64,000 nt of DNA from Cylicocyclus nassatus (Eukaryota; Nematoda; Chromadorea; Rhabditida; Strongylidae), in NCBI GenBank assembly GCA_958299035.1, contig CATQJL010000001.1, forward strand, positions 16,628,305 through 16,692,304, read 5' to 3'. A model generated the notes under the pieces. The model was not told the origin of the DNA. It saw only the letters and a list, made by a program, of their open reading frames with translations, and did not search any database. Both the position numbers and the translations under genes were made by a program. Positions 34,949 to 44,249 of the stretch are shown in pieces (the first letter of the stretch is position 1; the number at the start of each line of letters is the position of its first letter).

Positions 34949-35427
34949 ATAGACGAACACAGAGTTTTGGGAATTTTTCTTAGAAGAGTTTACAAGCTTT
35001 ATTTGGCAAAGGTAACACTTTTCCTAGCCATTATTCTTCCCAAAATTTTATAAGCCCTGTACATTAGGACGATTAAACCTTCAAATAACGAATTTTCATC
35101 GACCTCCGCATGGTGAAACTTCGTTTTTGGGACAGACCCTGGTTATGTGCAAAGCACTCTGTGTTAAAAAGAATAATGCTAGAGACGTTAGTAGAAGAAC
35201 AGTTTCGTGAGACAAACTTTTCTTTCTCGCTCAAAGTTCTACCCAGATGCTTTGAGATTTTACCCAAATAACTTTTGTTAAGCATATATCTGGATTACTT
35301 TGAAATCTCAGTAGTCCTGGTCTTACAGAGATATATTCGGTTTAGTTCAAAAAGCAAGCACTAAGAAAAACCTCAGCACTCAGCGAATTGGAAGTCACGA
35401 GAAAATGAAAAAGCAGGTGTGAAACCG

Positions 35428-36510
35428 CCAGTTCAAGGTATCCCACTGTTTTCTAAACCTACTTTTTGTCAAATAAATCCGTGGCGCATTTTGAGAAGTT
35501 AGACATGATTTACATCTTTGAAACTCAAAACTCGCAAAAGAAGAAAAGGACTGACTAAATCTGTCAAGCAGTGCTAGTCTTTGCAACTTCTGACCTTTCT
35601 TTTGAAAATTTCGCTTGGACAAGCGTTGAAGATGGATCATTTTCCATTTTCGATTAAAAGCAACAGATAGAATTTTTTTCGATTCTAAATGCAAATCATT
35701 AGTGAAGTAACTTAGCAACCTGCTAGCTTCAGCATTTAAGGAAATAAGACTGAGCAATTTTATTACATAATAATCATGCAGAACAATTAGAGTGTTGAAG
35801 AAGAAAGAAACGACGAGAGACCTTTACTGGAGTAGATGATCTACTTGTGTGTTATGCAAATCAGGAGAAAGAAAGAAGAAAGAAAAAACTAAGATTTAAA
35901 TTATAAGTTACCGTGGTTTGCGATAGATAAAGATCTGCCGTATTATAATATGAACGTTATTGGAGCATTTCTACGCATTTAAGATAGAAACTAATTAGAA
36001 TTTTTTGATTAAGGGTTTTACAAATCTATTATAATGACCAAAGAAGGTAAGGAAAATAACTCAACATTGTAGTCTGCAGTTCGAATACTTTGGCCCTATT
36101 TTCCTTTATTTTCCTCCCGTGATACCTCGTACATATATAACAAAAGCTACAAAAGCCCCTTTTTCGACGTGAATTGCGTAGGACCTTTTTCAGATTGAAT
36201 CGTTTGGCATTTTCGCTTACGAGTAGAGACCAAACCATGTTGTTGGAGGGACCACTGACGAGCAAGCATTTTTTTGCGCTAATCTCCGTTTGGGTGCTAA
36301 ACCCGAGCACAAAAGTCAGCACCAAAACGGAGATTAGCACCAATAACGTTTCAATGATTTTACAGCTACCGCTATCTACGCTTTTCTCAAGGCGTTGCTT
36401 CATAGCGATAACGCTGCAAAACTGTGGTATAAAATAGAGCAATCACGGATAAGGGGGCCCATTTCAACACTTTGATACATTTATTCTACTGTCAGGATAA
36501 GTGATAAGTT
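35428..36510 (+). promoter_or_regulatory. Upstream region of the plus-strand gene copy, conserved with the left arm
   Basis: This kilobase aligns with 21421-21510 plus 22770-23180, so the upstream sequence was duplicated together with the gene. At 36278-36340 is a hairpin with an approximately 20-base stem (GCTAATCTCCGTTT and its reverse complement). Just before the ATG is TTCTACTGTCAG, a 3' splice site that could serve cis or trans splicing. Confidence 0.45.
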
Positions 36511-38461
36511 ATGTATCCCAATCATGCCCGTCCCTATGTGCCCATGCCTCCCCCTATGTCTACTACTATGGATAGAACTGTTAAGCAAATACTCAAAGTA
36601 AGTATCAAATATGCTTTCTCAATCTTCTGTTATCAAATTTCGATAGTCTCCTGACAATCCATAGCATTGCTTCAGTGCATGGAAGAAAACTACGAATCCA
36701 CGGCCGTACGCTTGGTCAGAGGGGACTTCGTAGAGTATCCTTACTCTTCGTTCAGCGAAAGGAGATCGCGCCTGGCGGACATGCAGCGGAACTTTCCCCG
36801 GAATCACAACCCCGTTGTGGATCACAGTAATGCACTCCGCGATTACAATGATGCACAAAAAGTCCTAAGCGTTATCAAAGCAATTGTGGAGATCTACATA
36901 CCACCTTATTCTCAGGTACGAGCCTACCCTCAATTGCACTGAACACGGGCAGACCGGGAAGCGTCGCTGCTCATGTGTCTCGCGAAGCTCACTCTGATTT
37001 ACATTTCAGGCTGGGTTTATACTGATCCCAAAGTTCCGAAACAATTCCAGCACAGTTCTCAGACTGTGTTGGAACTGTTTCGGAACTGCTGCATGCGCTG
37101 CAGCCATCCGCATGCGGTTTTGAAGTTTTTGCACCAGATAAAAAATTTTGACTTCCTCCAACTGTTTTAGTTGTAAACTTTACTCATTTTTGTTTCATCC
37201 TCACGTCTTGCTTCTTGTGGTGATTTAGAGGATTACGAACTTGAAGCGGAATTCGAGAACGATAATTTTTCACGTCATGTCTTGTGTGACTTACCCATTT
37301 TCCTTTGCGCGTCTGTTCTCCTTCGTGATTTTTCTGTTAAACGCTCCCTTTGTATATTCCAGAGGTCGCTGCATCCCCAATATCTTCAGTTGTCTTCAAA
37401 GAGGACAGAGGCAAGCATCACGATTGATTAGCGAAATTTTCTTTGTGTTTTCATGATATTAGGTTTTTTGGCGTTTCAGCCTCATTTCTTCGCATACTTC
37501 TACTGCTTGCCCTTTCGTTTTTGATTACTTTCCGCACTTAATAAAAAAAAACTCCGAGAAGAAAAATGCACGCATTCAATTTGTGGCAGATTTCAGCAGA
37601 TGCACAAAACGAAATAGCGCTCATTCTTGTACCCCTCTCTAAGTTTGAAACTTTTTTAATTACAAGAGCAAGCGAGTACAAGAATGAGGTGAAAACGACC
37701 GTTACTATAAAAACTGCTGAAGAAAGTTGAGAAATTGTTATTTCGCGCCGCTCAAAAACCGCATGAGGGCGGCTGCAGCGCACGCAGCACAGTTCGAGCA
37801 CAGTGGAAAACTGTGCTGGAACTGTTCCGGAACTTCGGAATCAGTATGAACCCAGCCTCAACCGCTAACGCACCCCATGATTAGGGTCCCGCACGGACCT
37901 TCTTTGGCGTTTGCTGTCAACGCAATCACGGTGCGGTTTGTACAATCTTACAATGGTGTACTCAATTGTCCCTCAAAAACAAATCATATTGTTGTTTTTA
38001 GCAGATAAATGTACCTAGAACATGAGTAGAAACAAACACGCTTATAGCCTGGCCGCAACAACAACAGCTGGTTGGGAGCAGGAGCAGATAAGGCAGTAAA
38101 CCTTGGTGACGTCTATCGTCAGGTTGAAAACGCAGATAGTAGAAAGGGAAAAATTATCTGTAACTTTGTGACAGCTCTTCTTATTCAGGTAAATGTGTTA
38201 GCTGCTAACAAACCTGTACTCCACAATTTTAGAGCTATAATCCTGAAAAATGGAACAAACTTTACGTACGAGTACAACCGGGACCTTGCTACATAGTAGA
38301 CTACGAATTGATTGCTAGTGAGCCCAATAACTATTTACTACATTTGTGATGTTGTTCAATAAAAATTCCAGGATTTCTGGTGGAAGTTGACCTTCGAAAT
38401 AACAATAGGCTACAAAACACATATTCCGGCAATGTCACTGAGTGCATGTGAGTTAAATTGA
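36511..38461 (+). CDS. Small spliced gene, unknown family, plus-strand copy
   Basis: Exons: 36511-36597 (29 codons, proline-rich start MYPNHARPYVPMPPP, donor GTAAGT), 36676-36915 (80 codons, CMEENYESTAVRLVRGDFVE, donor GTACGAG), exon 3 ending at 38188 (DVYRQVENADSRKG ... NFVTALLIQ, donor GTAAATG), 38372-38461 (acceptor AAAATTCCAG, DFWWKLTFEIT, stop TGA). Phase is 0 at the exon 1/2 and 3/4 junctions. The start of exon 3 is unresolved: the best conserved acceptor near 38081 is out of phase with exon 2 as called, so a small exon may be missing. Intron 2 contains an 849-bp transposon (37009-37857). Compared with the minus-strand copy, exon 2 has about 20 extra residues. The product would be about 170-180 residues, no known domain seen. 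Of the three copies this one has the best splice sites. Confidence 0.6.
37009..37857. mobile_element. TIR element in intron 2, 849 bp, with 3-bp target duplication
   Basis: Ends GGCTGGGTTTATACTGAT and, in reverse complement, GGCTGGGTTCATACTGAT; the arms extend about 110 bases and include CAGCACAGTT and CATGCGGTTTT. TCA flanks both sides (37006-37008, 37858-37860). The minus-strand gene copy has the uninterrupted site (near 24225-24240). Three-base duplications fit PIF/Harbinger-type elements. No transposase. Confidence 0.8.
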
Positions 38462-38472
38462 TTATATCTCGA

Positions 38473-39100
38473 TTAGCTTGCCCCGAAAGTTTTGTTCGCT
38501 TTTTTGCGGTCATCACTGGAACTTGAAGAACGCTGATCAACGAACGCTCGGGTATCGTTCAGCTTGGATTTTCATCCTCTTTCTGAAATTATATTCTTTT
38601 CCTGATTTATGCAGTCCTTACAATGTCACAATGTTATGCCGTTTAACAGTAACCTATGTCTGTCGACTTTTTGAACAATATCTATTTAACAGATTAAAAA
38701 GCGCTGATAGCCGTTTTGTTTTGTAGGATAAACCCTCTGGCTACACTTTCTAAAGTTTATGACTATTCAATTTTGGAAAAAACCCGGCTATAGAAGCACA
38801 TTTAGCCTACAGATCAAAAAGCTCAGTAAAAGCTCGATTTGATAGCATGTTTTTGCTGTAGTTGCCTATTTTATGACTTTATCAAAAATCGATCTCCAAA
38901 AAACACTCTTCCAAAGCTTTAACACGTTGACGGCAGCTCGCATTTTAGTTGTCTGCCTTGTCGGACAATCTTTCGCGCTTATATTGGAATCGGCTAAATT
39001 CACGCCGTGTATCATCTACTTACACCCAAAATAATTCTAAGGGGCAGCGGAAGTTTTATAGATTCAATGCATAAAAGAACTTTTGAAGCTAATATATCCT
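38473..39100 (+). mobile_element. Mariner-type element, left end and interior, right end missing
   Basis: Begins TTAGCTTGCCCCGAAAGTTT and carries the interior blocks GTTGCCTATTTTATGACTTT and GAAGCTAA also seen in 15727-16592. At about 38925 the sequence TTAA then CACGTTGACGG suggests a second, TTAA-type insertion. It follows the 3' end of the gene at 38461 as the related fragment follows the minus-strand copy at 23586. Confidence 0.5.
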
Positions 39101-39870
39101 ATAATAGTAAAATTTTAATAACATAAAAGCCATTAATCACCAGTTTAATGCCTGACCCATGTGACTCACATCGCCTAACGTGGCGGCGTGGCAGGAGTTC
39201 CCAAAGCCTCGCCGACTTTCCTTTTAGCACCTTCAGAGAATCCTGGAAGGGACATCACAGCTTCACAGGTCGAGGAACGGCTCCGCCTTCTAAGTGCGCT
39301 CATTCTAGATTGTGCAAGCGCAGTGAAATCTTTGTATTTATAAAAAATGAGAACCACTTAAGCTGTTTCGAGAAATTTCGTCAATCAAATTCAATTTCCT
39401 CCCAAGCATTAGAAACAGCGAATAAGTGCAGATAAAATCACACAATCTTGGTTACCAGTGTTAGTTCTGTCTTAAAGAAAAGTAAAGCAACACTTTCTTC
39501 GCCACCTTTACCTGCGCCCCTAGAAATCTATTGTTATGCTATGCTATAGATGATTACCTTGTGTCAAGCGCTCGGATCTCCGAACAAGAGAACGTATCTA
39601 ACAAGCGTCCAAGTACAAACATCCAAGCATATGGACAGCATATTAGAGTGAAGGGAACCGAAAACTCGTTACAAAACAATTTTTTTCTATCGTCGAATCT
39701 ACGAAAAGTAGGTTTCTAGCCTTCGATAAGTGCAGTCATTTGGGAAGTCGAACGCTGAATGCCCTAAGCCAGCATCTAAATTGGCCACCCTGAATGTAAA
39801 TTTTGAAATCTTCTAGTAGTATGACCGATTTTCTTCAAAAAAATGCACAAGTGATTAATTTTCATTTATG
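39101..39870. other. No gene recognised
   Basis: 39170-39310 shares short blocks (CCTAACGTGG, GGAGTTCC) with the foldback at 40917-41160; otherwise nothing was identified. Confidence 0.35.
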
Positions 39871-40602
39871 TTAGGTCGCTCCTATAGTTCACGCTTGCAT
39901 CTCTCGGGCATGCTTTCTAGAATTAGTAGAATTTATTTTCTGTAGTGATCAAATTTTATATTTGGCTCATCAACCTTGCAGAACCAGACGCTGAACAGTT
40001 TAGGTACCATTCAATGCATCTTTTCCTCCTCTTTCTGCTACCTTTTCTTTGCGAGACATGTGACTTTTGCAGACAAAATCGCTGTAGTTTCCAATCTTAC
40101 GGGTGAGCAAGGGTGTAGTGGAAATTCCAAAGTTAATCAATTTTCACGCCATAATCGCTCATTTACTTCGTAATACTAGTAATATTAATAATCGAGTTCC
40201 AGAACTTCAATAGTTTGGGGATTTCGCAGTGTTTGGTGCAATTATGTGCCTTGCAATTTTTTTCAAAATTCAGTGCTCTTGTGGGATAATTCAGCAAAAT
40301 TCTAAAGAGGGGGTTGAGATAATGCAAAAAGTTGCATTAATTTGCAAAAGGTTTGCCCTAGAAGGTGGTTACTAGAGCGCCCTCAAAAACTCAAAACCAA
40401 AATTCTAAGTTAAACATGGCAAAAATGATGGGCTCTAGTTTTCGGCGATTATCTCACTGCTTATCGAGATAGTCACAAAAAAAACATGGCCGTTGTAAAG
40501 AAGAAGAAATTTTGCATCGGATGGTGCTTACAACGTTTCTCTATCTTCTAAGTGTTTTGAGCATGGGTTTGAAAAATTGCGCGAACTTTCGGAGCGACCT
40601 AA
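39871..40602. mobile_element. Mariner-type element, 732 bp
   Basis: Ends TTAGGTCGCTCC and, in reverse complement, TTAGGTCGCTCCGAAAG. The subterminal GCATCTTTTCCTCCTC and its counterpart near 40500 match the block shared by the family. No transposase. Confidence 0.72.
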
Positions 40603-40916
40603 TATTTTTGAGCTGTTATTTCAGTCCAAACAATCAAATTTTCAAATCGAACTATCCAGAGAGTGGCAAGATTTATTACGCGATAGCTTTTTATATCTGA
40701 ACTGGTAACCGCCCATTTGAAAAAAAAAACTGGGCGCTGCATTTATACTAAAGTTTTATACTAACTTGAATAAAGCGTACTTATTACTGAAGTTTGTAAT
40801 CAGTGAAAATCACATGTTCATAGTTATTTCCATATAGTTCAACTATGAAATGACAACTTCTTTTTTCCAATTTTTTCGTTTTCAATACTTCAATTTCTAA
40901 TTCTCTGTTTTCTCTA

Positions 40917-41160
40917 CTTGCTTACCTCACAATGAGGGCAGTTAATGGGTGGAGCAATGGGCGGTTCCTGACCTCTGAGATGCGGAGGTGCTAGAACCCT
41001 CCTGGGTGCGATTGATGGTGCGAACTTGGTGCGAGGAAAGGTGCTAAGAACTCCTGCACGCCCTCCGCCTAACGTGGCTGACCTTGCGTGACCCTCCAGG
41101 GTTCTCGACAATGCATTGGGAGGACGTGCAGGAGTTCCTTGCACATTTGCCACCTAATTA
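40917..41160. repeat. GC-rich foldback sequence
   Basis: CTCCTGCACGCCCTCC (about 41052) pairs with GGAGGACGTGCAGGAG (about 41121), and GAACCCTCC pairs with GGAGGG-like sequence further out. The local composition is more GC-rich than its surroundings. Class unknown. Confidence 0.45.
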
Positions 41161-41232
41161 GCACCAGCATCTCACTCAGAAGGGTTCCAACACCTCCGCT
41201 TCTCAAAGTTCGTACCTCTCTCATTGCTCAAC

Positions 41233-41508
41233 TTACCAATTATGTTCAATGTGCATTAAACTAGTGGATAATAGTGACTGGTGATCAGATATCAAGGAAA
41301 GAACAAAGAACGCTGGACTTAGCACGCGTAAGCTAAAGAAAACATTTGGTATAGCCTCAACTTGACCTGTCTCTTCACTAATCGTACTGTTAAAATCAAC
41401 AACCCGCCACCTAAATCGTGCAAGAGTTATTAGAGCTTCCATCGGGTCAGGCGTGCCCGACCTGGGGTTCGTATTGGAAGTAAGACTAAGGGGGTCGTAA
41501 TTGAACAT
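41233..41508 (-). CDS. Possible initial exon, unidentified
   Basis: On the minus strand a 91-codon frame starts MFNYDPLSLTSNTNP and contains LARFRWRVVDFNST. It could be a first exon upstream of nothing else that I can recognise on that strand. No domain or clear donor supports it; listed with low confidence because its residue make-up is more protein-like than most frames here. Confidence 0.2.
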   Translation of the reverse strand: MFNYDPLSLTSNTNPRSGTPDPMEALITLARFRWRVVDFNSTISEETGQVEAIPNVFFSLRVLSPAFFVLSLISDHQSLLSTSLMHIEHNW

Positions 41509-42510
41509 AAATTCCTTTAGTTGGGAAAATACAACGTTAAGGTTGAGAAAAAAAGGCTAGTCCCGTGGATATTGCGACCTCATCAGTACTGAAGGAATGA
41601 CGCTCGTAAACAGCATGTAGGGCATTTGAAAAAACGTGACGATGGCGCGACCGCGCGTGACACGCACGCCTCTGCCGGAAATCGCATTTTCTTGATTTTC
41701 ACCGAGAAAGCATGCTGTGTCAAATAGGTGTCATTTTTGTAATTAGCATGAACCACCATGAACTCTATAAACCATTACCTACAGCATTTTCCAGTGGTTC
41801 TAGACGTCGGGAAAACGTGATTCGCGAACACGATTAACTTGTTTTCAAAAGTGAAAAAGTCAGTTTTTTATAGTCATAACAAAGTAATGTTTTCTACAAG
41901 TTTACGCTAGAAATCAGGCTTCATATCGCTCCCAAGTAATGGAGTAGGAAGTGCTACAAAATTCCAACTGGCGCGTTTTTACCTTAAGTGCTTCAACTCT
42001 ACAGTCTGCTCTAATTGGGACCAGGCCAAACTTTCGACGTGAATTTGCGCGCTTGCAGCGCTAGCGGTCTGCGCTGCATATGCGCGCTGTCGGAGAGAGC
42101 AAAACGATTGCAGAGAGAGCAGAGAAACAGGCCGTGGGCGTGCCCAGACATTTGCAGTTAAGTCCCGCCGGTGAAAAAGTTGTGTCCCGCCGGAATGACT
42201 GCGGGACACAAGTAAAATGGTTCGCGAGAAAACCGGGACTCCCGGTTTTCGTTCGGGCTAATGCGGCGCGACACGCGGTTTTGTCCCGACATGTTTTCTA
42301 CCGAGAAAACCGGGAGCTCCTGCGGGAGTCCCTATAATGTCGCGATTCGGTCAGGGCGGGACTCCCGCTCTAGACCTGCGGGAGACGCGATATAGCAGCG
42401 ATCCGATCAGCTTCCGGCTGGGCTTTTTCTAAAATTGGTTATACTTCAAAAATTTGTATTACACACATCTTACAAAGGTGCTGTGCTCGACACAGAGTTC
42501 AGAAACACTC

Positions 42511-42516
42511 TTTATT
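42511..42516 (-). terminator. Poly(A) signal
   Basis: Minus-strand AATAAA about 100 bases beyond the stop codon of the exon ending at 42615. Confidence 0.5.
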
Positions 42517-42614
42517 AACATTCGTGACAGAAAAAGAACATTGAAATCACTATAACTAAGTTAACAGAAAAAAACAGGAATGTCGAGATCAATGTGTGAG
42601 ATTGAATCCATAGT

Positions 42615-43006
42615 TCAAACCAATTTCATATTTTCGATCTCTTCGTCTTGCTCCTGCTCCGACTCATTAGCCTGCTCGTGCGCCAAAGAATCTTGCGTGG
42701 TATTAGGGCAAAAACGCTTTTTCTGGAAGAAAATAACAGCCTAACACTAATCTGAAAAATCATATATGAATATTACCCAGGGTGGCGACAGCATCTCCTT
42801 ATCATCATCAAAATGGTAGGCGCGCACATCTCCTCTGAACTTCAAATTCAATAGTTTCATGAAGACTATCACTATCTTTGAAGGAAACCCACAAAGCTCT
42901 TCCTATAGCCGCTCGTGCTAATCCATTAAGCTTCATCCTCGCCTCCGACAACTTGTCAGACGTCTTCGTCCAAGCCTCATCGTCGTTCCCCAGGCCCAGC
43001 CAAGAT
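42615..43006 (-). CDS. Last two exons of an unidentified gene
   Basis: Minus strand. Exon A 43006-42777 begins after CATTGATTTAG and reads SWLGLGNDDEAWTKTSDKLS, then ARMKLNGLARAAIGRALWVS and SLHETIEFEV. Exon B 42722-42615 begins after ATTTTCTTCCAG and reads KKRFCPNTTQDSLAHEQANE, an acidic Glu/Gln-rich tail and a stop. The intron is 54 bases with a GTAATA donor. Within exon A the frame that starts the exon (ending RRCARLPF, stop) and the frame that reaches the donor (RGDVRAYHFDDDKEM) differ by one base, so there is a frameshift or an assembly error near 42840-42850. I do not recognise the family. Poly(A) signal present, no upstream exon found before the inverted end at 44 kb, which suggests a captured gene fragment. 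Confidence 0.5.
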
Positions 43007-43271
43007 CTAAATCAATGAGCTATCAAGGGGTAGGAACACTTCTATCTATACCTATTTCAAATCAAAACCCGTTACACATTAATTGCCCCAAAAAGGTTTG
43101 TGACAAGTGAGCACTGTCATTTTGTGAAACAGTAGGCGTACTGTAGAAGTAATTTCGTAGCTGTCGCATAGTGGGGTTAGTCAACACAAATATCACAAAT
43201 ATTGTAGCTCCGCCGGTGAGGCCTTAATGTAGAACTTATTGTTTGCTCCTTACAGATGTACAGCGATCCAG

Positions 43272-43401
43272 TGGCCGTATTCATCAACGAACCCAGTGGG
43301 TTCCGGAACCCACTGGGTCAGTGCTTTTGATGAATATCGATTCTACCCTGGAGTAAAATCGATATTCATCAAGACACTGGGGTCGTTGATGAATACGGCC
43401 A
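43272..43401. repeat. T-shaped nested palindrome
   Basis: Outer arms TGGCCGTATTCATCAACGA (43272-43290) and its exact reverse complement (43383-43401). Inside are two separate hairpins: a perfect 28-base palindrome at 43291-43318 (ACCCAGTGGGTTCC and complement) and a hairpin at 43319-43379 with stem TTGATGAATATCGATT. The whole folds as a three-way junction. Confidence 0.8.
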
Positions 43402-44249
43402 TAGTAGGACTTGCCGTTCATCAAGCAGAAAGAGGCTTTAACATGGTTAGAAGATAAGCTTTTTGCGACAAACATCTCATAGCCTTTTCCCATAAAGAAA
43501 CAAAGAACTGAGGTGAGTGGAAGTACGGAAACGAATGAAAAAAAAACACGAACTAATTAGATGCTTGCCTGACAAGATTCTAGAGACTCCTTAATTTTTG
43601 TGTCTGTTTATGAGCCATTTTTCGTCGACAGCACCACTGAGCTGCATGTTTCTCTTACATCAAAAACATATTGGTATTGAAAGGAGGGGTGAGTCATGCA
43701 AGGCGACTAATGGACAAGAAGACGGTAGAACATGTCACAACATGTTGGCGTGGCTAAGATGTTCTGTCGACATGTTGTGGCATGTTGCAAACATGTTTTT
43801 GCCGCGTTGCCAACGTGTTACCACACATGGCTGGTATGAGAGCACACCAAGCGGGTAGCAGCATTTGTGGAGGGCACGATATACCTGGATCTGGATCATA
43901 CAAGTCAGTGAAAGAGTAAAAAGATGTGAAATCGAGAAAATCCGTCGTGTGCGAAAAAAAAAACAGCCTGTGTGGAAATAGGAATGAATCGATACTGACG
44001 CGCAATAGCGTCAAAATCGATGATCGCGATTCCCGGTAATCTCCCGCCACTTTTTAACTGTCGGGATTGTCCCGAAAGTCGGGACAAAACCGGGAGTCGC
44101 GCAAGACTCCCGGTTTTCTCGCGAATTCTCATTTTGTGAGCGGATCTCCGGCGGGACTTAACTGCGAATGTCTGAGTGACCGCGAAACGCTAGCGACTCG
44201 GACTCTCGCCATGCCAATTTTGGCCTGGTTGGAATTGGGGCAGACTATA

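Larger units (their letters stand above)
33725..35420 (-). repeat. Repeat R1, continuation, matching 12.45-13.42 kb
   Basis: Collinear with 12456-13420, with a TIR element inserted at 34087-34948 that is absent there, and lacking the palindromic MITE present at 12905. It shows the uninterrupted sequence at the place where the retroelement 13421-21419 entered the other copy. Confidence 0.65.
42001..44249. mobile_element. Element with long inverted ends enclosing a spliced gene end
   Basis: The left end (CAGTCTGCTCTAATTGGGAC, then GACCAGGCCAAAC, then a GC-rich part with AGTTAAGTCCCGCCGG and CGCGAGAAAACCGGGA) matches the reverse complement of the right end (TAGTCTGCCCCAATTCCAAC, CCAGGCCAAAA, AGTTAAGTCCCGCCGG, CGCGAGAAAACCGGGA). 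The arms are about 250-330 bases. Between them lies host-like DNA with a minus-strand gene end (42615-43006) and a T-shaped palindrome (43272-43401). TA may be the target duplication. Long arms around captured sequence recall Pack-type elements, but a chance pair of solo repeats is possible. Confidence 0.5.

Noticed and set aside
36029..36442. 137-codon minus-strand frame
   Set aside because: It covers the upstream region and hairpin of the plus-strand gene and has no recognisable motif.
43272..43401. Terminal hairpin of an endogenous parvovirus-like sequence
   Set aside because: Only the shape is similar; no replication or capsid coding sequence is nearby, and nested MITEs explain it.
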